Counted from the stretch's first letter, positions 45,363 to 55,983 are shown. The stretch: DNA of 64,000 nt from an uncultured Bacteroidota bacterium (GCA_902510475.1 CABXCC010000004.1:28306-92305); one strand, 5' to 3'. Notes: a model not told the origin generated them from the letters alone. Program-made: numbers and translations.

Positions 45363-46706
45363 ATGAAAAGAAAGATAGATGCATTTTTAAAGATTGTTCG
45401 TAAAAGAGACGGTCATGAGCCAGAATTCATGCAAGCTGTTGAGGAAGTAGCAGAAACTGTAATTCCCTATATATTAGAAAATGATATTTATCATGGCAAA
45501 AATATTCTTATGAGAATGTGTGAGCCAGAGAGAGCTGTAACATTTAGGGTTTCTTGGATGGATGATAAGGGTGAGATTTGGGTTAATAGAGGCTATAGAA
45601 TTCAAATGAATTCAGCAATTGGACCATATAAAGGTGGACTAAGATTTCATCCAAGTGTAAACATGAGTATCCTAAAATTTTTAGCTTTTGAGCAAGTATT
45701 TAAAAATAGCCTAACAACTTTGCCAATGGGCGGAGGGAAAGGAGGTAGTGACTTTGATCCAAAGGGAAGAAGCGAAAATGAAATTATGAGATTTTGCCAG
45801 GCATTTATGACTGAATTATACAGACATATTGGGCCAGACACAGATGTGCCTGCTGGAGATATTGGTGTTGGTGGAAGAGAGATCGGATATATGTATGGCC
45901 AATATAAAAAATTAGCTAATGAGTTTACGGGTGTGTTAACTGGAAAAGGAATGACATGGGGAGGATCATTGATTAGACCTGAAGCTACCGGATATGGTAC
46001 CGTCTATTTTGCTCAGGATATGCTTGCTTCAGTTAATGATGGTATCAAAGGAAAAAAAGTTGTTATTTCTGGATCTGGAAATGTAGCACAATATGCGGCA
46101 GAAAAGGTTTTACATTTTGGCGGAAAGGTACTCACTATGTCAGATTCTTCAGGTTATATTTATGATTCATCTGGAATAAGTGAGGAAAAATTAAAATTTA
46201 TTATGTATTTAAAAAATGTCCAAAGAGGAAGAATTAGTGAATATGTAAAAAAGTATCCAAAGGCTGTATTTAAAAAAGGAAAAACACCATGGGCAGTTCC
46301 TTGTGAAATGGCTCTTCCTTGTGCTACACAAAATGAATTAAACGAAGAGGATGCAAAAAAACTTGTTGCAAACGGATGTAAATGTGTGAGTGAAGGGGCT
46401 AACATGCCATCTACAAAGGGAGCTGTAGACTTTTTTATAAAATCAAAAATATTATATGCACCAGGAAAAGCCTCAAACGCGGGAGGAGTTGCTACATCAG
46501 GGCTAGAGATGACTCAAAATTCATTGCGATATAATTGGTCAAGAGAAGAAGTTGATGAAAAACTTAGGGAAATCATGTTAAGTATTCATAATTCATGTAT
46601 TGAACATGGAAAGCAAAAAAACGGATATGTTAATTATGTTAAAGGTGCCAACATTGCTGGATTTGTAAAAGTCGCAGATGCGATGATTGCTCAAGGGGTA
46701 ATTTAA
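45363..46706 (+). CDS. gdhA: NADP-type glutamate dehydrogenase
   Basis: This 447-residue hexameric-type GDH interconverts 2-oxoglutarate plus ammonia and glutamate. It has catalytic Lys126 in PMGGGKGGSDFDPKG, substrate residues in QMNSAIGPYKGGLRFHP, PAGDIGVGGREIGYMYGQY, and the dinucleotide fold VVISGSGNVAQYAAEK. Length and motifs match the small NADP-specific class. It is single-gene, between metB-type and porZ genes. Confidence 0.94.
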   Translation: MKRKIDAFLKIVRKRDGHEPEFMQAVEEVAETVIPYILENDIYHGKNILMRMCEPERAVTFRVSWMDDKGEIWVNRGYRIQMNSAIGPYKGGLRFHPSVNMSILKFLAFEQVFKNSLTTLPMGGGKGGSDFDPKGRSENEIMRFCQAFMTELYRHIGPDTDVPAGDIGVGGREIGYMYGQYKKLANEFTGVLTGKGMTWGGSLIRPEATGYGTVYFAQDMLASVNDGIKGKKVVISGSGNVAQYAAEKVLHFGGKVLTMSDSSGYIYDSSGISEEKLKFIMYLKNVQRGRISEYVKKYPKAVFKKGKTPWAVPCEMALPCATQNELNEEDAKKLVANGCKCVSEGANMPSTKGAVDFFIKSKILYAPGKASNAGGVATSGLEMTQNSLRYNWSREEVDEKLREIMLSIHNSCIEHGKQKNGYVNYVKGANIAGFVKVADAMIAQGVI

Positions 46707-46731
46707 TTATACATAATATATATTATACTGG

Positions 46732-46739
46732 TATATTTG
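46732..46739 (+). promoter_or_regulatory. -7 element upstream of porZ
   Basis: TATATTTG matches TAnnTTTG, 31 bp before the porZ ATG. No TTG is found at the right distance upstream, so it is an incomplete match. Confidence 0.45.
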
Positions 46740-46770
46740 TCGTTTATTACTTATAAGTACTGGTAATTTC

Positions 46771-49155
46771 ATGTTAAAAATTAGATTCTTTTTTTCTTTA
46801 TTATTTTTTACTGTTTCATTTTTTGCTCAAGAGTCTAGTAAACTATCAATTGAGTCTTCAACTGACGGTAATCCAAACTGGGACACATATTATTCATATA
46901 ATTATATTTCTGGAATTGCTAAAGGAGATGGAAATATTTATTTTTCTTCCACAAATTCAATTTTTTCGCTTTATTCAATTTTATTTCAAGAAGAAAAATT
47001 TGATACTTTAAGTGGACTGTCAGGTGACGAAATATCTGTATTTCACTACAGTCTGAGTAAAAATTTAATTGCTATTGGATACAAAAATGGACTAATTCAG
47101 ATAATTGATCTTAATTCAAGTGAAATACTTAATGTTTATGATATATTAAATAAACCAACGATCCCGCCAACAAACAAGCAAATAAATAACTTTACCGAAA
47201 GAAATAGTCAATTATTTATATCTACCGATTATGGTATTTCTGTTTATGATTTAGATGCATTTGAATTCGGAGACACTTTTTATATAGGTGATTTTGCAGG
47301 CCTCTTAAACGTATCCAACACCCTTTTTGACGATAATTATATTTATGCATCTAGTAGTAATGGGGGTGGAATTAGAAGAGCTAGTTTAGATTCAAATTTG
47401 ATTGATTATAATAATTGGGAGGAGATTTATTCAGGAAATTTTAGAGGTATACTTTCACTTAACGGGGGAGTTTTTTTTTATGACGATCAAAATATTTACA
47501 GCTTAAACAATAACCAGATTAATAATGTTTTAACCACAGATTCTAATATAGTAGATTTAACCATAAGTGATTCCAAAATAATTATTACGTCTGAAAATCA
47601 ATGCCTAATATATAACGATCAGCTTAATGAGCTTTTATTATCTATTAACTCAGATGATTACTTGACAAATTTTAATAACGCAGTTATACAAGGAAATGAT
47701 GTTTTTATAGGAACATCAAGCATGGGGGTTATAAAAGTTGAAAATTTTAACCCAAGTCTATTTTCTCATCTTCTTCCTAATGGTCCTTTAGAAAATAATA
47801 TTTTTTCTGTAGAATCTTTAAGTAATCAAACCTGGGTTTCCTATGGTGATTACACAGAGTATTTCAACCCCTATCCTTTAAAATTTAATGGTATAAGTAG
47901 CTACAGCGAATCATCAAATAATTGGATAAATATTAGTAAAGATAGCATATCAGATCAAGCGGTAAATCTCAATAATATTGCAATAAGTCCTTTTAATAAT
48001 AAAGTTTTTGCAAGTTCTTTCCATGGCGGTTTATTGGAGCTTGAAAACTATTCTCAAAGTAATTTTTATAATGAGGTGAATAGTGGATTAGAATCTCTAA
48101 CAACATCTGATCCCCAATATCGAAGTATTAGGATTTCAGATATAGAATTTGATGATAATGGACTATTGTGGATTCTAAATTCAAGAATTGATAGCCCTTT
48201 AAAATCGTTTAATTTAGAGTCAAATAATTGGAACAGTTATGATTTTACTCAGATTATTAACGATGGATTTGAAGACGAACTTGGGTTTAATGATATAGAG
48301 ATTGATGATTATGGAAATAAGTGGATTGCCAGTTTGAGATCAGGCCTAATCGGCTTTAACGAAAATTCAGGCTCGTCAATTAAAATTAGAAAAGTTTATA
48401 GTCAGGATCAGTCCAATATGCCATCTTCAAATGTGAAGACCATAGCTGTTGATAATAATAATCACTTATGGATTGGGACGATACAAGGCTTAAGAGTTTT
48501 ATATAATACTTCAAACTTTTTTGAGTCCTCTGTAGTCTCTACTCAGCAGATTGTAATACTTGAAGATGGAATTCCAAGGGAGCTATTAGAACAACAGTAT
48601 ATTTCGGATATCGAAGTGGATGGTGCCAACAACAAATGGGTTGGTACTATAGGATCAGGAGTATTTTATTTTTCTCCTAACGGACAACAAACTATTTATC
48701 ATTTTACTAAAGAAAACTCACCTTTACCTTCAAACAATATTAATGATATAAGTGTAAATTTATTAAGCGGTAAAGTATTTTTTGCAACCGATAAAGGACT
48801 TGTGAGTTATAATACAGGAAGTTCATCAGCGCTAGATAATTTTTTAAATTCTTATGTATATCCAAATCCTGTACGGCCATCATTTAATATGGCATTTGAT
48901 AAAATAAAAATTGATGGATTAACTGAAAGTGTAAATATAAAAATCACTGATATTGAAGGAAATTTAGTTGCAGAAGCTCAATCTAACGTAAATAAGAGAT
49001 ATAATGGTTTTAATCTTGAAATTGACGGTGGAACTGCCTTTTGGAATGGAAAAAATTTAAGAAATGTTAATGTTTCATCAGGGGTTTATATAATTATGTT
49101 GTCTGACTTAGATACATATGAAACCAAGATTTTAAAACTTATGGTAGTTAGGTAA
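46771..49155 (+). CDS. porZ: PorZ-like T9SS protein with beta-propellers
   Basis: This 794-residue secreted protein has a signal peptide (ending VSFFAQ) and an N-terminal propeller with the PorZ pattern (WDTYYSYNYISGI, LSGLSGDEISVFHYS, LFISTDYGISVYDL). A second propeller shows two-component-regulator blades (LWIGTIQGLRVLYN, KWVGTIGSGVFYF). The C-terminal type A sorting domain starts near 690 (YVYPNPVRPSF) and ends TKILKLMVVR. In Porphyromonas PorZ is part of the attachment complex that binds A-LPS and helps sortase PorU anchor cargo. Position before recO, sharing one base, matches other Flavobacteriia. Confidence 0.85.
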   Translation: MLKIRFFFSLLFFTVSFFAQESSKLSIESSTDGNPNWDTYYSYNYISGIAKGDGNIYFSSTNSIFSLYSILFQEEKFDTLSGLSGDEISVFHYSLSKNLIAIGYKNGLIQIIDLNSSEILNVYDILNKPTIPPTNKQINNFTERNSQLFISTDYGISVYDLDAFEFGDTFYIGDFAGLLNVSNTLFDDNYIYASSSNGGGIRRASLDSNLIDYNNWEEIYSGNFRGILSLNGGVFFYDDQNIYSLNNNQINNVLTTDSNIVDLTISDSKIIITSENQCLIYNDQLNELLLSINSDDYLTNFNNAVIQGNDVFIGTSSMGVIKVENFNPSLFSHLLPNGPLENNIFSVESLSNQTWVSYGDYTEYFNPYPLKFNGISSYSESSNNWINISKDSISDQAVNLNNIAISPFNNKVFASSFHGGLLELENYSQSNFYNEVNSGLESLTTSDPQYRSIRISDIEFDDNGLLWILNSRIDSPLKSFNLESNNWNSYDFTQIINDGFEDELGFNDIEIDDYGNKWIASLRSGLIGFNENSGSSIKIRKVYSQDQSNMPSSNVKTIAVDNNNHLWIGTIQGLRVLYNTSNFFESSVVSTQQIVILEDGIPRELLEQQYISDIEVDGANNKWVGTIGSGVFYFSPNGQQTIYHFTKENSPLPSNNINDISVNLLSGKVFFATDKGLVSYNTGSSSALDNFLNSYVYPNPVRPSFNMAFDKIKIDGLTESVNIKITDIEGNLVAEAQSNVNKRYNGFNLEIDGGTAFWNGKNLRNVNVSSGVYIIMLSDLDTYETKILKLMVVR

Positions 49156-49871
49156 TGATTATTTCAACAACTGGAATTGTATTAAATAAATTTAGATATA
49201 AAGACGCCAGTCTTATTGTAAGAGTAATAACTAGAGAGACGGGATTGTGTTCTTTTATTGTTAGAGTTGGAAAGGGAAAAAAGAAAAAAAATATTTTTAA
49301 TTACTTTCAACCGTTGTCAATCGTTGAAATTGAGTATCAAAAGAATAACAAAAGAGATTTACACTTTTTTAAAGAGGTTGATTTAAAAATTAATTTCAAA
49401 TCAATTCACAGCAATCATAAAAAATCTGTGGTAATAATGTTTTTATCTGAAATTTTATCAAAAACATTAAAATTTCAAGGAAAAGATTTACAATTATATG
49501 ACTTCATCGAAGCCTCCTTAACATATTTTGACGAAAGTGAATTTACCCCGTATTTTCATTTAATATTTTTGATCAAGTTAACAAGGTATTTAGGATTTTA
49601 TCCGGACACTAATAATAAACAGTATACTTATTTTGATCTAGAACAAGGTATTTTTTCTGATTCAGAAATGGGCAGTTATTCATTAAAAGAAAATGAGTTG
49701 GAATCTTTTAATGATATTTTAGGCACAAATTTTGATGCTAGTAAAGAACTAACCTTATCATCTATGCACCGAACCAAATTACTGGATAATATCTTATTAT
49801 ATTATAAACTTCATATTGAAAATTTTGGTTCCATTAAATCCTTAGATGTTCTCAGAAAAATTTTTGAATAG
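49155..49871 (+). CDS. recO: DNA repair protein RecO
   Basis: This 238-residue RecFOR-pathway protein loads RecA onto SSB-coated DNA. The N-terminal OB fold reads TTGIVLNKFRYKDASLIVRV and ETGLCSFIVRVGKGKKKKNI. The C-terminal helical part has LIKLTRYLGFYPD, the family mark. It starts within the last base of porZ and its stop overlaps the next start by one base. Confidence 0.9.
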   Translation: MIISTTGIVLNKFRYKDASLIVRVITRETGLCSFIVRVGKGKKKKNIFNYFQPLSIVEIEYQKNNKRDLHFFKEVDLKINFKSIHSNHKKSVVIMFLSEILSKTLKFQGKDLQLYDFIEASLTYFDESEFTPYFHLIFLIKLTRYLGFYPDTNNKQYTYFDLEQGIFSDSEMGSYSLKENELESFNDILGTNFDASKELTLSSMHRTKLLDNILLYYKLHIENFGSIKSLDVLRKIFE

Positions 49872-52276
49872 TGTTAAGAATTATCATTCTTTCAATTTTA
49901 TTTATACCCTCATCTTTTGCTCAAATTGTAAATATTGTAGACGAAGGTAATAGTCCAATAGCCGGAGTGTCACTTTATACGACTGAAAATGTGTTTGTTT
50001 CTTCTGATGATCAAGGGAACGTAAATCTTGATAAATTTTTTGATACGGATACCATTGTTATACAACAATTTGGTTTTGTAAAAAAAAAAATTATTAAATC
50101 CCTTATTCCTAATAAAGTAATATTAAATTATAATAACGAAATATTAAATGAAGTAGTAATCTCCGCTTCAAAATTTTCTCAAAAATTCAGAGAAGTTCCA
50201 AAAAAAGTTACACAAATTAATAAGTCAACTATCGAGTTGACAAACCCGATGACTAGTGCTGATTTATTAGAAAGGGGTGGTAATGTTTTCATTCAAAAAA
50301 GTCAGTTAGGAGGAGGAAGTCCAATGATTAGAGGTCTTTCAACAAATAGATTGGTTTTGTCTGTTGATGGGGTGAGATTAAATAATGCTATATACAGAGG
50401 GGGAAACATACACAATGTAATTTCAATTTCTCCAATGAATATAGAAAATACAGAAATAATAATGGGCTCTGCATCAGTATTATACGGAAGTGATGCCATT
50501 GGTGGAGTAATGAATTTCTATACAAAAAATCCAGTTCTTTCAAAGGAAGAATCACAAAGATTAGATATAAATATTCATTCAAGATATTCCTCAGCTGCAA
50601 GCGAAAAAATGTATCATTTTGACATTAATTTTGGTTTAAAAAAAATAGCATTCTTTTCAAGTATTTCAAAATCTGATTATGGAAATTTATTGATGGGTAG
50701 TAATGGCCCCTCAGAATATCTTAGGCCAAATTATGTTATTCAAAATTCTAACGGAGAAGATATAATCATTGAAAACTCAAATCCTAAGCTTCAAAGAAAT
50801 ACGTCTTATGATCAGTTAAATTTTCTACAAAAGGTTTTGTATAGGCCAAATAAAAATTTTCAATATGACCTGGGCATTCACTTTTCTAAAACGGGAGATA
50901 TTCCAAGATATGACAGACTTATTATGCAAGATCAAAATCTAGATTTGGTTTATGGTAATTGGTTTTATGGCCCCCAAGAATGGCTATTGATTAATAATCA
51001 AATTGCTATTAATTCAAAATCAAATAATGTTTTTGATAAATTAAAAATAACATTTGCTAAACAAAAATTTTCAGAATCTAGAAATAGTAGAAAGCTTAGT
51101 GCTTCAAATTTAAATTCTAGGGAAGAGAAGCTAAATATTTTATCACTAAATATTGATATGATAAAAAAACTAAATTCAAATTCTGATTTAACATATGGAT
51201 TAGAATATATAAACAATGAAGTTGAATCACTTGGTTCAAGTACCAATATTTTTGATTTATCGGTTAATTCTATTTCTTCAAGATATCCTAATAATTCATC
51301 CTTACAGTCATTTGGCACCTACATGAACTATAAGAGTAAAATTGTTGATGATGTATTTTTTCAAAGTGGAGTAAGATATAGTTTAACAAAACTTAAAGCA
51401 GATTTATCTCAGAATAATACATTTTATGATTTTCCATATGGAAATATAAATTTAGAAAATGGTGCATTTGTTGGAGGTATTGGCTTGAGTTGGGTTAGAA
51501 ATATTTATAATAATTGGAAATTCAATATTAATACTGCCTTTAGATCTCCTAATATTGATGATGTTGCAAAAGTATTTGATTCTGAGCCAGGAAATGTTGT
51601 TGTTCCCAATCCCGGTTTAAAACCTGAAAGATCTTTTGGAATCGAGTTTGGGGGATATTTTAGAACAAAAAATAATATCGAATTAGACTTTTCAACATAC
51701 ATAACTTATTTATACGATGCATTAATAAGAGATGACTTTACTTTAGAAAACGGTATTTCTGAAATTATTTATGACGGAGAGTTATCTCAGATTCAAGCAT
51801 TACAAAATGGTTCTAAATCTCTAATATATGGGTTTGAGTTTGGCGCTAATATGGTTATTAATAAAAACTTAAGTTTAAAGTCTCAATTAAATTTAATTGC
51901 AGGACATGAATTAAACGAATTGCCTTTTGCATTACCTGTAAGACACATTCCTCCAAATTTTGGGAATCTCCATTTAATATTTGAAAAAGGCAAATTAAGT
52001 TTCGACGCATTTGTTAATTTCAATTCTGAAATATCATATAATAATTTAGCAGAATCTGAAAGAGCTAAGCCCTATCTATATGCTCTTGATAAAGACGGCA
52101 ATCCATATTCTCCTTCCTGGACAACCTATAATTTCAGATCAAAATATTTACTGTCAGAAAAATTAAACTTAACTCTTTCATTTGAAAATATTTTGGATAA
52201 ATTATATCGACCATACTCATCTGGAATTTCCGCTCCTGGACTAAATTTTATTTTTTCTTTAAATTATGCATACTAG
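49871..52276 (+). CDS. TonB-dependent receptor (801 aa)
   Basis: This is an outer-membrane active transporter. It has a GTG start, a signal peptide ending SFAQ, a short carboxypeptidase-regulatory-like domain (residues 17-95), then a plug with EVVISASKFSQKFREVP, MIRGLSTNRLVLSVDGVRLN and VLYGSDAIGGVMNFYTK. A 22-strand barrel follows, closing in FIFSLNYAY. The plug resembles haem/iron-chelate receptors of flavobacteria, but the ligand is a guess. An A11 run at 50080-50090 stays in frame. It overlaps recO by one base and recX by 11 bp. Confidence 0.88.
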   Translation: MLRIIILSILFIPSSFAQIVNIVDEGNSPIAGVSLYTTENVFVSSDDQGNVNLDKFFDTDTIVIQQFGFVKKKIIKSLIPNKVILNYNNEILNEVVISASKFSQKFREVPKKVTQINKSTIELTNPMTSADLLERGGNVFIQKSQLGGGSPMIRGLSTNRLVLSVDGVRLNNAIYRGGNIHNVISISPMNIENTEIIMGSASVLYGSDAIGGVMNFYTKNPVLSKEESQRLDINIHSRYSSAASEKMYHFDINFGLKKIAFFSSISKSDYGNLLMGSNGPSEYLRPNYVIQNSNGEDIIIENSNPKLQRNTSYDQLNFLQKVLYRPNKNFQYDLGIHFSKTGDIPRYDRLIMQDQNLDLVYGNWFYGPQEWLLINNQIAINSKSNNVFDKLKITFAKQKFSESRNSRKLSASNLNSREEKLNILSLNIDMIKKLNSNSDLTYGLEYINNEVESLGSSTNIFDLSVNSISSRYPNNSSLQSFGTYMNYKSKIVDDVFFQSGVRYSLTKLKADLSQNNTFYDFPYGNINLENGAFVGGIGLSWVRNIYNNWKFNINTAFRSPNIDDVAKVFDSEPGNVVVPNPGLKPERSFGIEFGGYFRTKNNIELDFSTYITYLYDALIRDDFTLENGISEIIYDGELSQIQALQNGSKSLIYGFEFGANMVINKNLSLKSQLNLIAGHELNELPFALPVRHIPPNFGNLHLIFEKGKLSFDAFVNFNSEISYNNLAESERAKPYLYALDKDGNPYSPSWTTYNFRSKYLLSEKLNLTLSFENILDKLYRPYSSGISAPGLNFIFSLNYAY

Positions 52277-52733
52277 TTTTAGCAAAGAAGAAAAATTAAT
52301 TCTTGAAAAAATAAAATCATATTGTCAATATCAAGAAAGATGTATAAAAGAGGTTAAAAAAAAATTGTATACCCTAAAAACAAGTACTGAATCTACAGAA
52401 AAAATCATGTCTTTTTTAATAAATAATGATTTGCTGAATGATGAAAGGTTTGTAAAATTTTTTATTCAAGGAAAATTAAGAATTAAAAAGTGGGGTAAAA
52501 TAAAACTAAAATATGAACTTAAAAGTAGAGGTATTAATTATCAAATAATTGAAACTTGTATAAGGGATATTCATGATGATGAATACATCTCATATTTTGA
52601 GGAATTCTCGTCTAATAAAATTAAATACTTAAAGGGAACTTTGGACCAAAAGAAAAGATCCTTCATTAATTATTTCACCTACAGAGGCTGGGAAAATGAG
52701 CTTATCTATCAAAAATTAAGAGATATTAATTAA
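52266..52733 (+). CDS. recX: Regulatory protein RecX
   Basis: This 155-residue helical protein inhibits RecA filament growth. It has three tandem three-helix repeats, with CQYQERCIKEVKKKLY, LLNDERFVKFFIQGKLRIKKWGKIKLKYELKSRGI (in parts) and the final FINYFTYRGWENELIYQKL. The fold and order match RecX. It begins inside the receptor's last codons, and its end overlaps the convergent BtuB-like receptor by 8 bp. Confidence 0.86.
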   Translation: MHTSFSKEEKLILEKIKSYCQYQERCIKEVKKKLYTLKTSTESTEKIMSFLINNDLLNDERFVKFFIQGKLRIKKWGKIKLKYELKSRGINYQIIETCIRDIHDDEYISYFEEFSSNKIKYLKGTLDQKKRSFINYFTYRGWENELIYQKLRDIN

Positions 52734-54603
52734 TAGAGTATTTGATTCCGACCAGAGAATTGAATCCAGGCATTATTACTAAATTTGTCTCTGTATATTC
52801 TGTATCCAAAATATTATTTAATATAATTGATAAAGTGAATTTATCATGTTTATAAGAAGTTTTAAAATCAACAACCGTATACTTTTCTTCATTTAATCTT
52901 TCAGAATTCTTAAAGGCTATTGTAGAAGAAATTTTATTGAATAGCTCAAACGAGTATGTAGAGGTTATTTGATTTTTTAATGAGTTTAAAGCATATCTTG
53001 AGAAGTTGAATTCGGTTTCTTTTAAATCATCATTTATATTACTAAAACCAATGTTTATTTGATGTGTGTTAAACGAACCAAGATAAAATTTGTATCCCAT
53101 ATTTAATTCAAATCCTAAGGTATTAATATCCCTTATATTATTTGCTTGCCAGGGTTCTGACTCTTCATTTTTAACATAGTCAATTACGTCTGATGCAGCT
53201 CTATTATATGCAGAAAATATTAAATTAAAATTTTCTTTTTCATACTTTATACCAAGCTCAGAGGTTAGTGCTTTTTCATATACAAGGAATTCATTTCCTT
53301 CTGTCGTTGGGCTGCTGTAAAATAAATCTGTGTAAGTGGGTATCCTAAAAGTATATCCAAAATTACTATATAATTTAAATTTTTCACTAAAACTATAACC
53401 TAAATCAATGCCTGGATATATATGTGGAATATTTGTCCATCCGTCTGATGTTTCAACAGAATCAGGATCAGTACTATTTGCCAAATCAGAAAAATATGTT
53501 ATAGTTAATCCTGGAGTTAAATCAAGTTTATCATCAAAAAATTTCATTTGTTGTTCAGCAAAAATGTGTAGCATTTTTCTGTCTCTTTGACCTAAATTAT
53601 TGCTTGACAATGTAGTGTTTGATATGTCTATTCCAAGACCTAAAATACCAAGTTGGTTATTTAATACCATATTAATTTCAGCACCTACTTTATTTGATAT
53701 ATGCATGTTTCTGTAAACAGACGGATCTTGTCTTAAATAAACATACATGTCTTGATTTCTTTTCCAATAAAGTTTTGGTTTAATAATTAGATCATTTTTT
53801 TTTAAGGTAGTACTTAATCCAATTATGCTTGCTTGAGTTTCTTCGTATTGATCGATAGCTTCTGGGCTTGCATAAAATCCATTTGCTCCAAATTTTCTTT
53901 CGTTAAATGCTCCGATAGCAGATATTTTTTGATCTTTTATTTTAAAATTACTTTTGATAAAAAATTCATCATTTTTAAAGTCTGTATTATATCTGTAACC
54001 TTCAGATTCCTTACGGTTGTAGTTAACTAGAATATTTGAATTTTCATATTCTTTTTGAATTGTAATATTTCCTCTTTTTTGATCAAATGAACCACCTGCA
54101 AGTCCGAATGAAATATTGTTTTCAATATCTTTTTTAGTAATGATATTAACAGCTCCAGTAAATGCATTTTGCCCATATATCCTTGCTGCAGATCCCTTTG
54201 TAATTTCTATTTTTTCAATTACCTCTAACGGTAGTGTCATATTCATTGTGTGGTGGCCTGTTTGAGGGTCTTCTACTTTTATTCCATCAATTAATAATAA
54301 TGTCTGATCAAATGAACCTCCTCTTATATAAAGATCTGCTTGCATCCCTTCAACTCCTCTTCTTCTGACATCTATTCCTGCTATTTGTTGTAATAATTCA
54401 CTAATATTAGTAGCTGTACTATTTTGAATTTCTTCTTTAGAGATGCTTATAACGCTAATGGAGTTTTGTAAACTTTTAATTTCAATTCTAGGGCTAGAAA
54501 TTATCTCTACTTGGTCTAATTTTATTTCATCTTTGCTTTCTTGCGCATTTAAATGTGTTACAAATGTGTTAAAAATAAGAAATGATAAGAGTAATTTTTT
54601 CAT
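52726..54603 (-). CDS. BtuB-like TonB-dependent receptor (625 aa)
   Basis: This outer-membrane transporter has a signal peptide ending HLNAQ. It has no regulatory-like domain but a direct TonB box region (DEIKLDQVEIIS) and the plug VRRRGVEGMQADLYIRGGSF, DQTLLLIDGIKVEDPQTGHH and IYGQNAFTGAVNIITKK. A 22-strand barrel ends VGIKYSIN. The plug is the pattern seen in Bacteroidota cobalamin-type receptors. No cobalamin riboswitch fits in the 120 bp upstream and no B12 genes are adjacent, so the ligand is tentative. Confidence 0.85.
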   Translation of the reverse strand: MKKLLLSFLIFNTFVTHLNAQESKDEIKLDQVEIISSPRIEIKSLQNSISVISISKEEIQNSTATNISELLQQIAGIDVRRRGVEGMQADLYIRGGSFDQTLLLIDGIKVEDPQTGHHTMNMTLPLEVIEKIEITKGSAARIYGQNAFTGAVNIITKKDIENNISFGLAGGSFDQKRGNITIQKEYENSNILVNYNRKESEGYRYNTDFKNDEFFIKSNFKIKDQKISAIGAFNERKFGANGFYASPEAIDQYEETQASIIGLSTTLKKNDLIIKPKLYWKRNQDMYVYLRQDPSVYRNMHISNKVGAEINMVLNNQLGILGLGIDISNTTLSSNNLGQRDRKMLHIFAEQQMKFFDDKLDLTPGLTITYFSDLANSTDPDSVETSDGWTNIPHIYPGIDLGYSFSEKFKLYSNFGYTFRIPTYTDLFYSSPTTEGNEFLVYEKALTSELGIKYEKENFNLIFSAYNRAASDVIDYVKNEESEPWQANNIRDINTLGFELNMGYKFYLGSFNTHQINIGFSNINDDLKETEFNFSRYALNSLKNQITSTYSFELFNKISSTIAFKNSERLNEEKYTVVDFKTSYKHDKFTLSIILNNILDTEYTETNLVIMPGFNSLVGIKYSIN

Positions 54604-54729
54604 TATTTATGTCATATGATTATCTTTTCCAAAAGTACTTATTTTGGATCTTGTAATCAAACTATTTTTTGTTAAATAAGTTCTTGAATTTTACATTTTT
54701 TATTTTGATAAAAACTTATATTTATATTG

Positions 54730-55983
54730 ATGTTTGCATTAATAGATTGTAATAATTTTTATGTCTCCTGCGAGAGAGTTTTTAACCCCAACCTAAACGG
54801 TAGGCCTGTCATTGTTTTATCAAACAATGATGGTTGTGCCATCTCCAGAAGTGACGAGGCTAAAAAATTAGGTATCCCAATGGGTGCACCTATTTTTAAA
54901 TACAAATCACTTATAAAAAAACACAACATTGTTGTTTTATCTTCTAATTACCCTCTATATGCTGACATGAGTCATCGCGTCATGAATATTATTTCGGATT
55001 TTACTCCTGACATGGAAATTTATAGTATAGATGAAGCATTCTTAAAGTTTAGAGGTTATGAAAATTATGATCTTTTTACTCTTGCCTCTCTTATGAGAAA
55101 TAAAATTTTGAAATGGACAGGAATACCCACTTCTGTTGGTATAGCACCTACAAAATCCCTTGCTAAACTCTCAAATAAGATTGCACGAAAGTATCCCATT
55201 CAAACAAAAGATGTTTACCTACTTGACACTGAATATAAAAGACTAAAATCCCTGAGGTATTTTAAGTTGAATAACATTTGGGGAATTGGAAAAAGATTAA
55301 CTAGGCGTCTTGAGTTTGTAGGATGTAAAAATGCTTTTGATTTTGTCAACTTACCAGAAAAATGGGTCAGGTCTAACTTGTCAATTGTTGAATTAAAAAT
55401 ACAACAAGAGCTAAAAGGGATTGCTAATCTGAATTTAGAATCTTTTGCTTCAAAAAAATCCATAGCAACTACTCGGTCGTTTGACAATCCTGTTTCTGAT
55501 TTATATAAGTTAAAAGAAAGGGTGTCAACCTTTGCGCTATCTTGTGCTGAAAAACTAAGAAGACAAAATTCTATTTCAAATATTATGATTGTATTTATAA
55601 GGAGTAATTTCTTCAGAAAAGATTTAAAACAACACTCCTGTTCCAGGGTCGTTACACTTCCTTATCCAACGAACTCTTCTTTTGTTTTAAATAACTATGC
55701 TTTAAAAGCAATTGAAGAAATGTTTGAGCCCAATATAAGTTATAAGAAAGCTGGTGTAATTGTAACGAGTCTTTTGCCTAGTGATAATTATCAATTGGGT
55801 ATTTTTGAAAATGAAGATTATAGGCACAAGCCACTTATGAAAACAATAGATCGTATAAATTTAAGGTACGGCGATAAAATAAAATTAGCGAATCAGGATT
55901 TAACAAAAAAATGGAAAATGAAGCAAGAGTTCTTATCTCCAAGTTATACCACTAAGATTAGCGACATAATTAAGATCAAATGA
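54730..55983 (+). CDS. umuC: Y-family DNA polymerase V subunit UmuC
   Basis: This translesion polymerase has 417 residues from the ATG at 54730 (a TTG three bases earlier is also in frame). The active-site Asp6 lies in MFALIDCNNFYVSCERVF, with SNNDGCAISRS and the DE pair in IYSIDEAFLKF. PTSVGIAPTKSLAKLSNKIA is the little-finger entry, and GIGKRLTRRLEFVG is the HhH motif. It overlaps umuD by 4 bp, with umuC first, an order often seen in Bacteroidota. Confidence 0.93.
   Translation: MFALIDCNNFYVSCERVFNPNLNGRPVIVLSNNDGCAISRSDEAKKLGIPMGAPIFKYKSLIKKHNIVVLSSNYPLYADMSHRVMNIISDFTPDMEIYSIDEAFLKFRGYENYDLFTLASLMRNKILKWTGIPTSVGIAPTKSLAKLSNKIARKYPIQTKDVYLLDTEYKRLKSLRYFKLNNIWGIGKRLTRRLEFVGCKNAFDFVNLPEKWVRSNLSIVELKIQQELKGIANLNLESFASKKSIATTRSFDNPVSDLYKLKERVSTFALSCAEKLRRQNSISNIMIVFIRSNFFRKDLKQHSCSRVVTLPYPTNSSFVLNNYALKAIEEMFEPNISYKKAGVIVTSLLPSDNYQLGIFENEDYRHKPLMKTIDRINLRYGDKIKLANQDLTKKWKMKQEFLSPSYTTKISDIIKIK

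Noticed and set aside
54604..54729. Cobalamin riboswitch upstream of the BtuB-like receptor, or an SOS box upstream of umuC
   Set aside because: The shared 123-bp space is too short for a cobalamin riboswitch, I see no B12-box-like or conserved stem elements, and no palindromic LexA-type site stands out.
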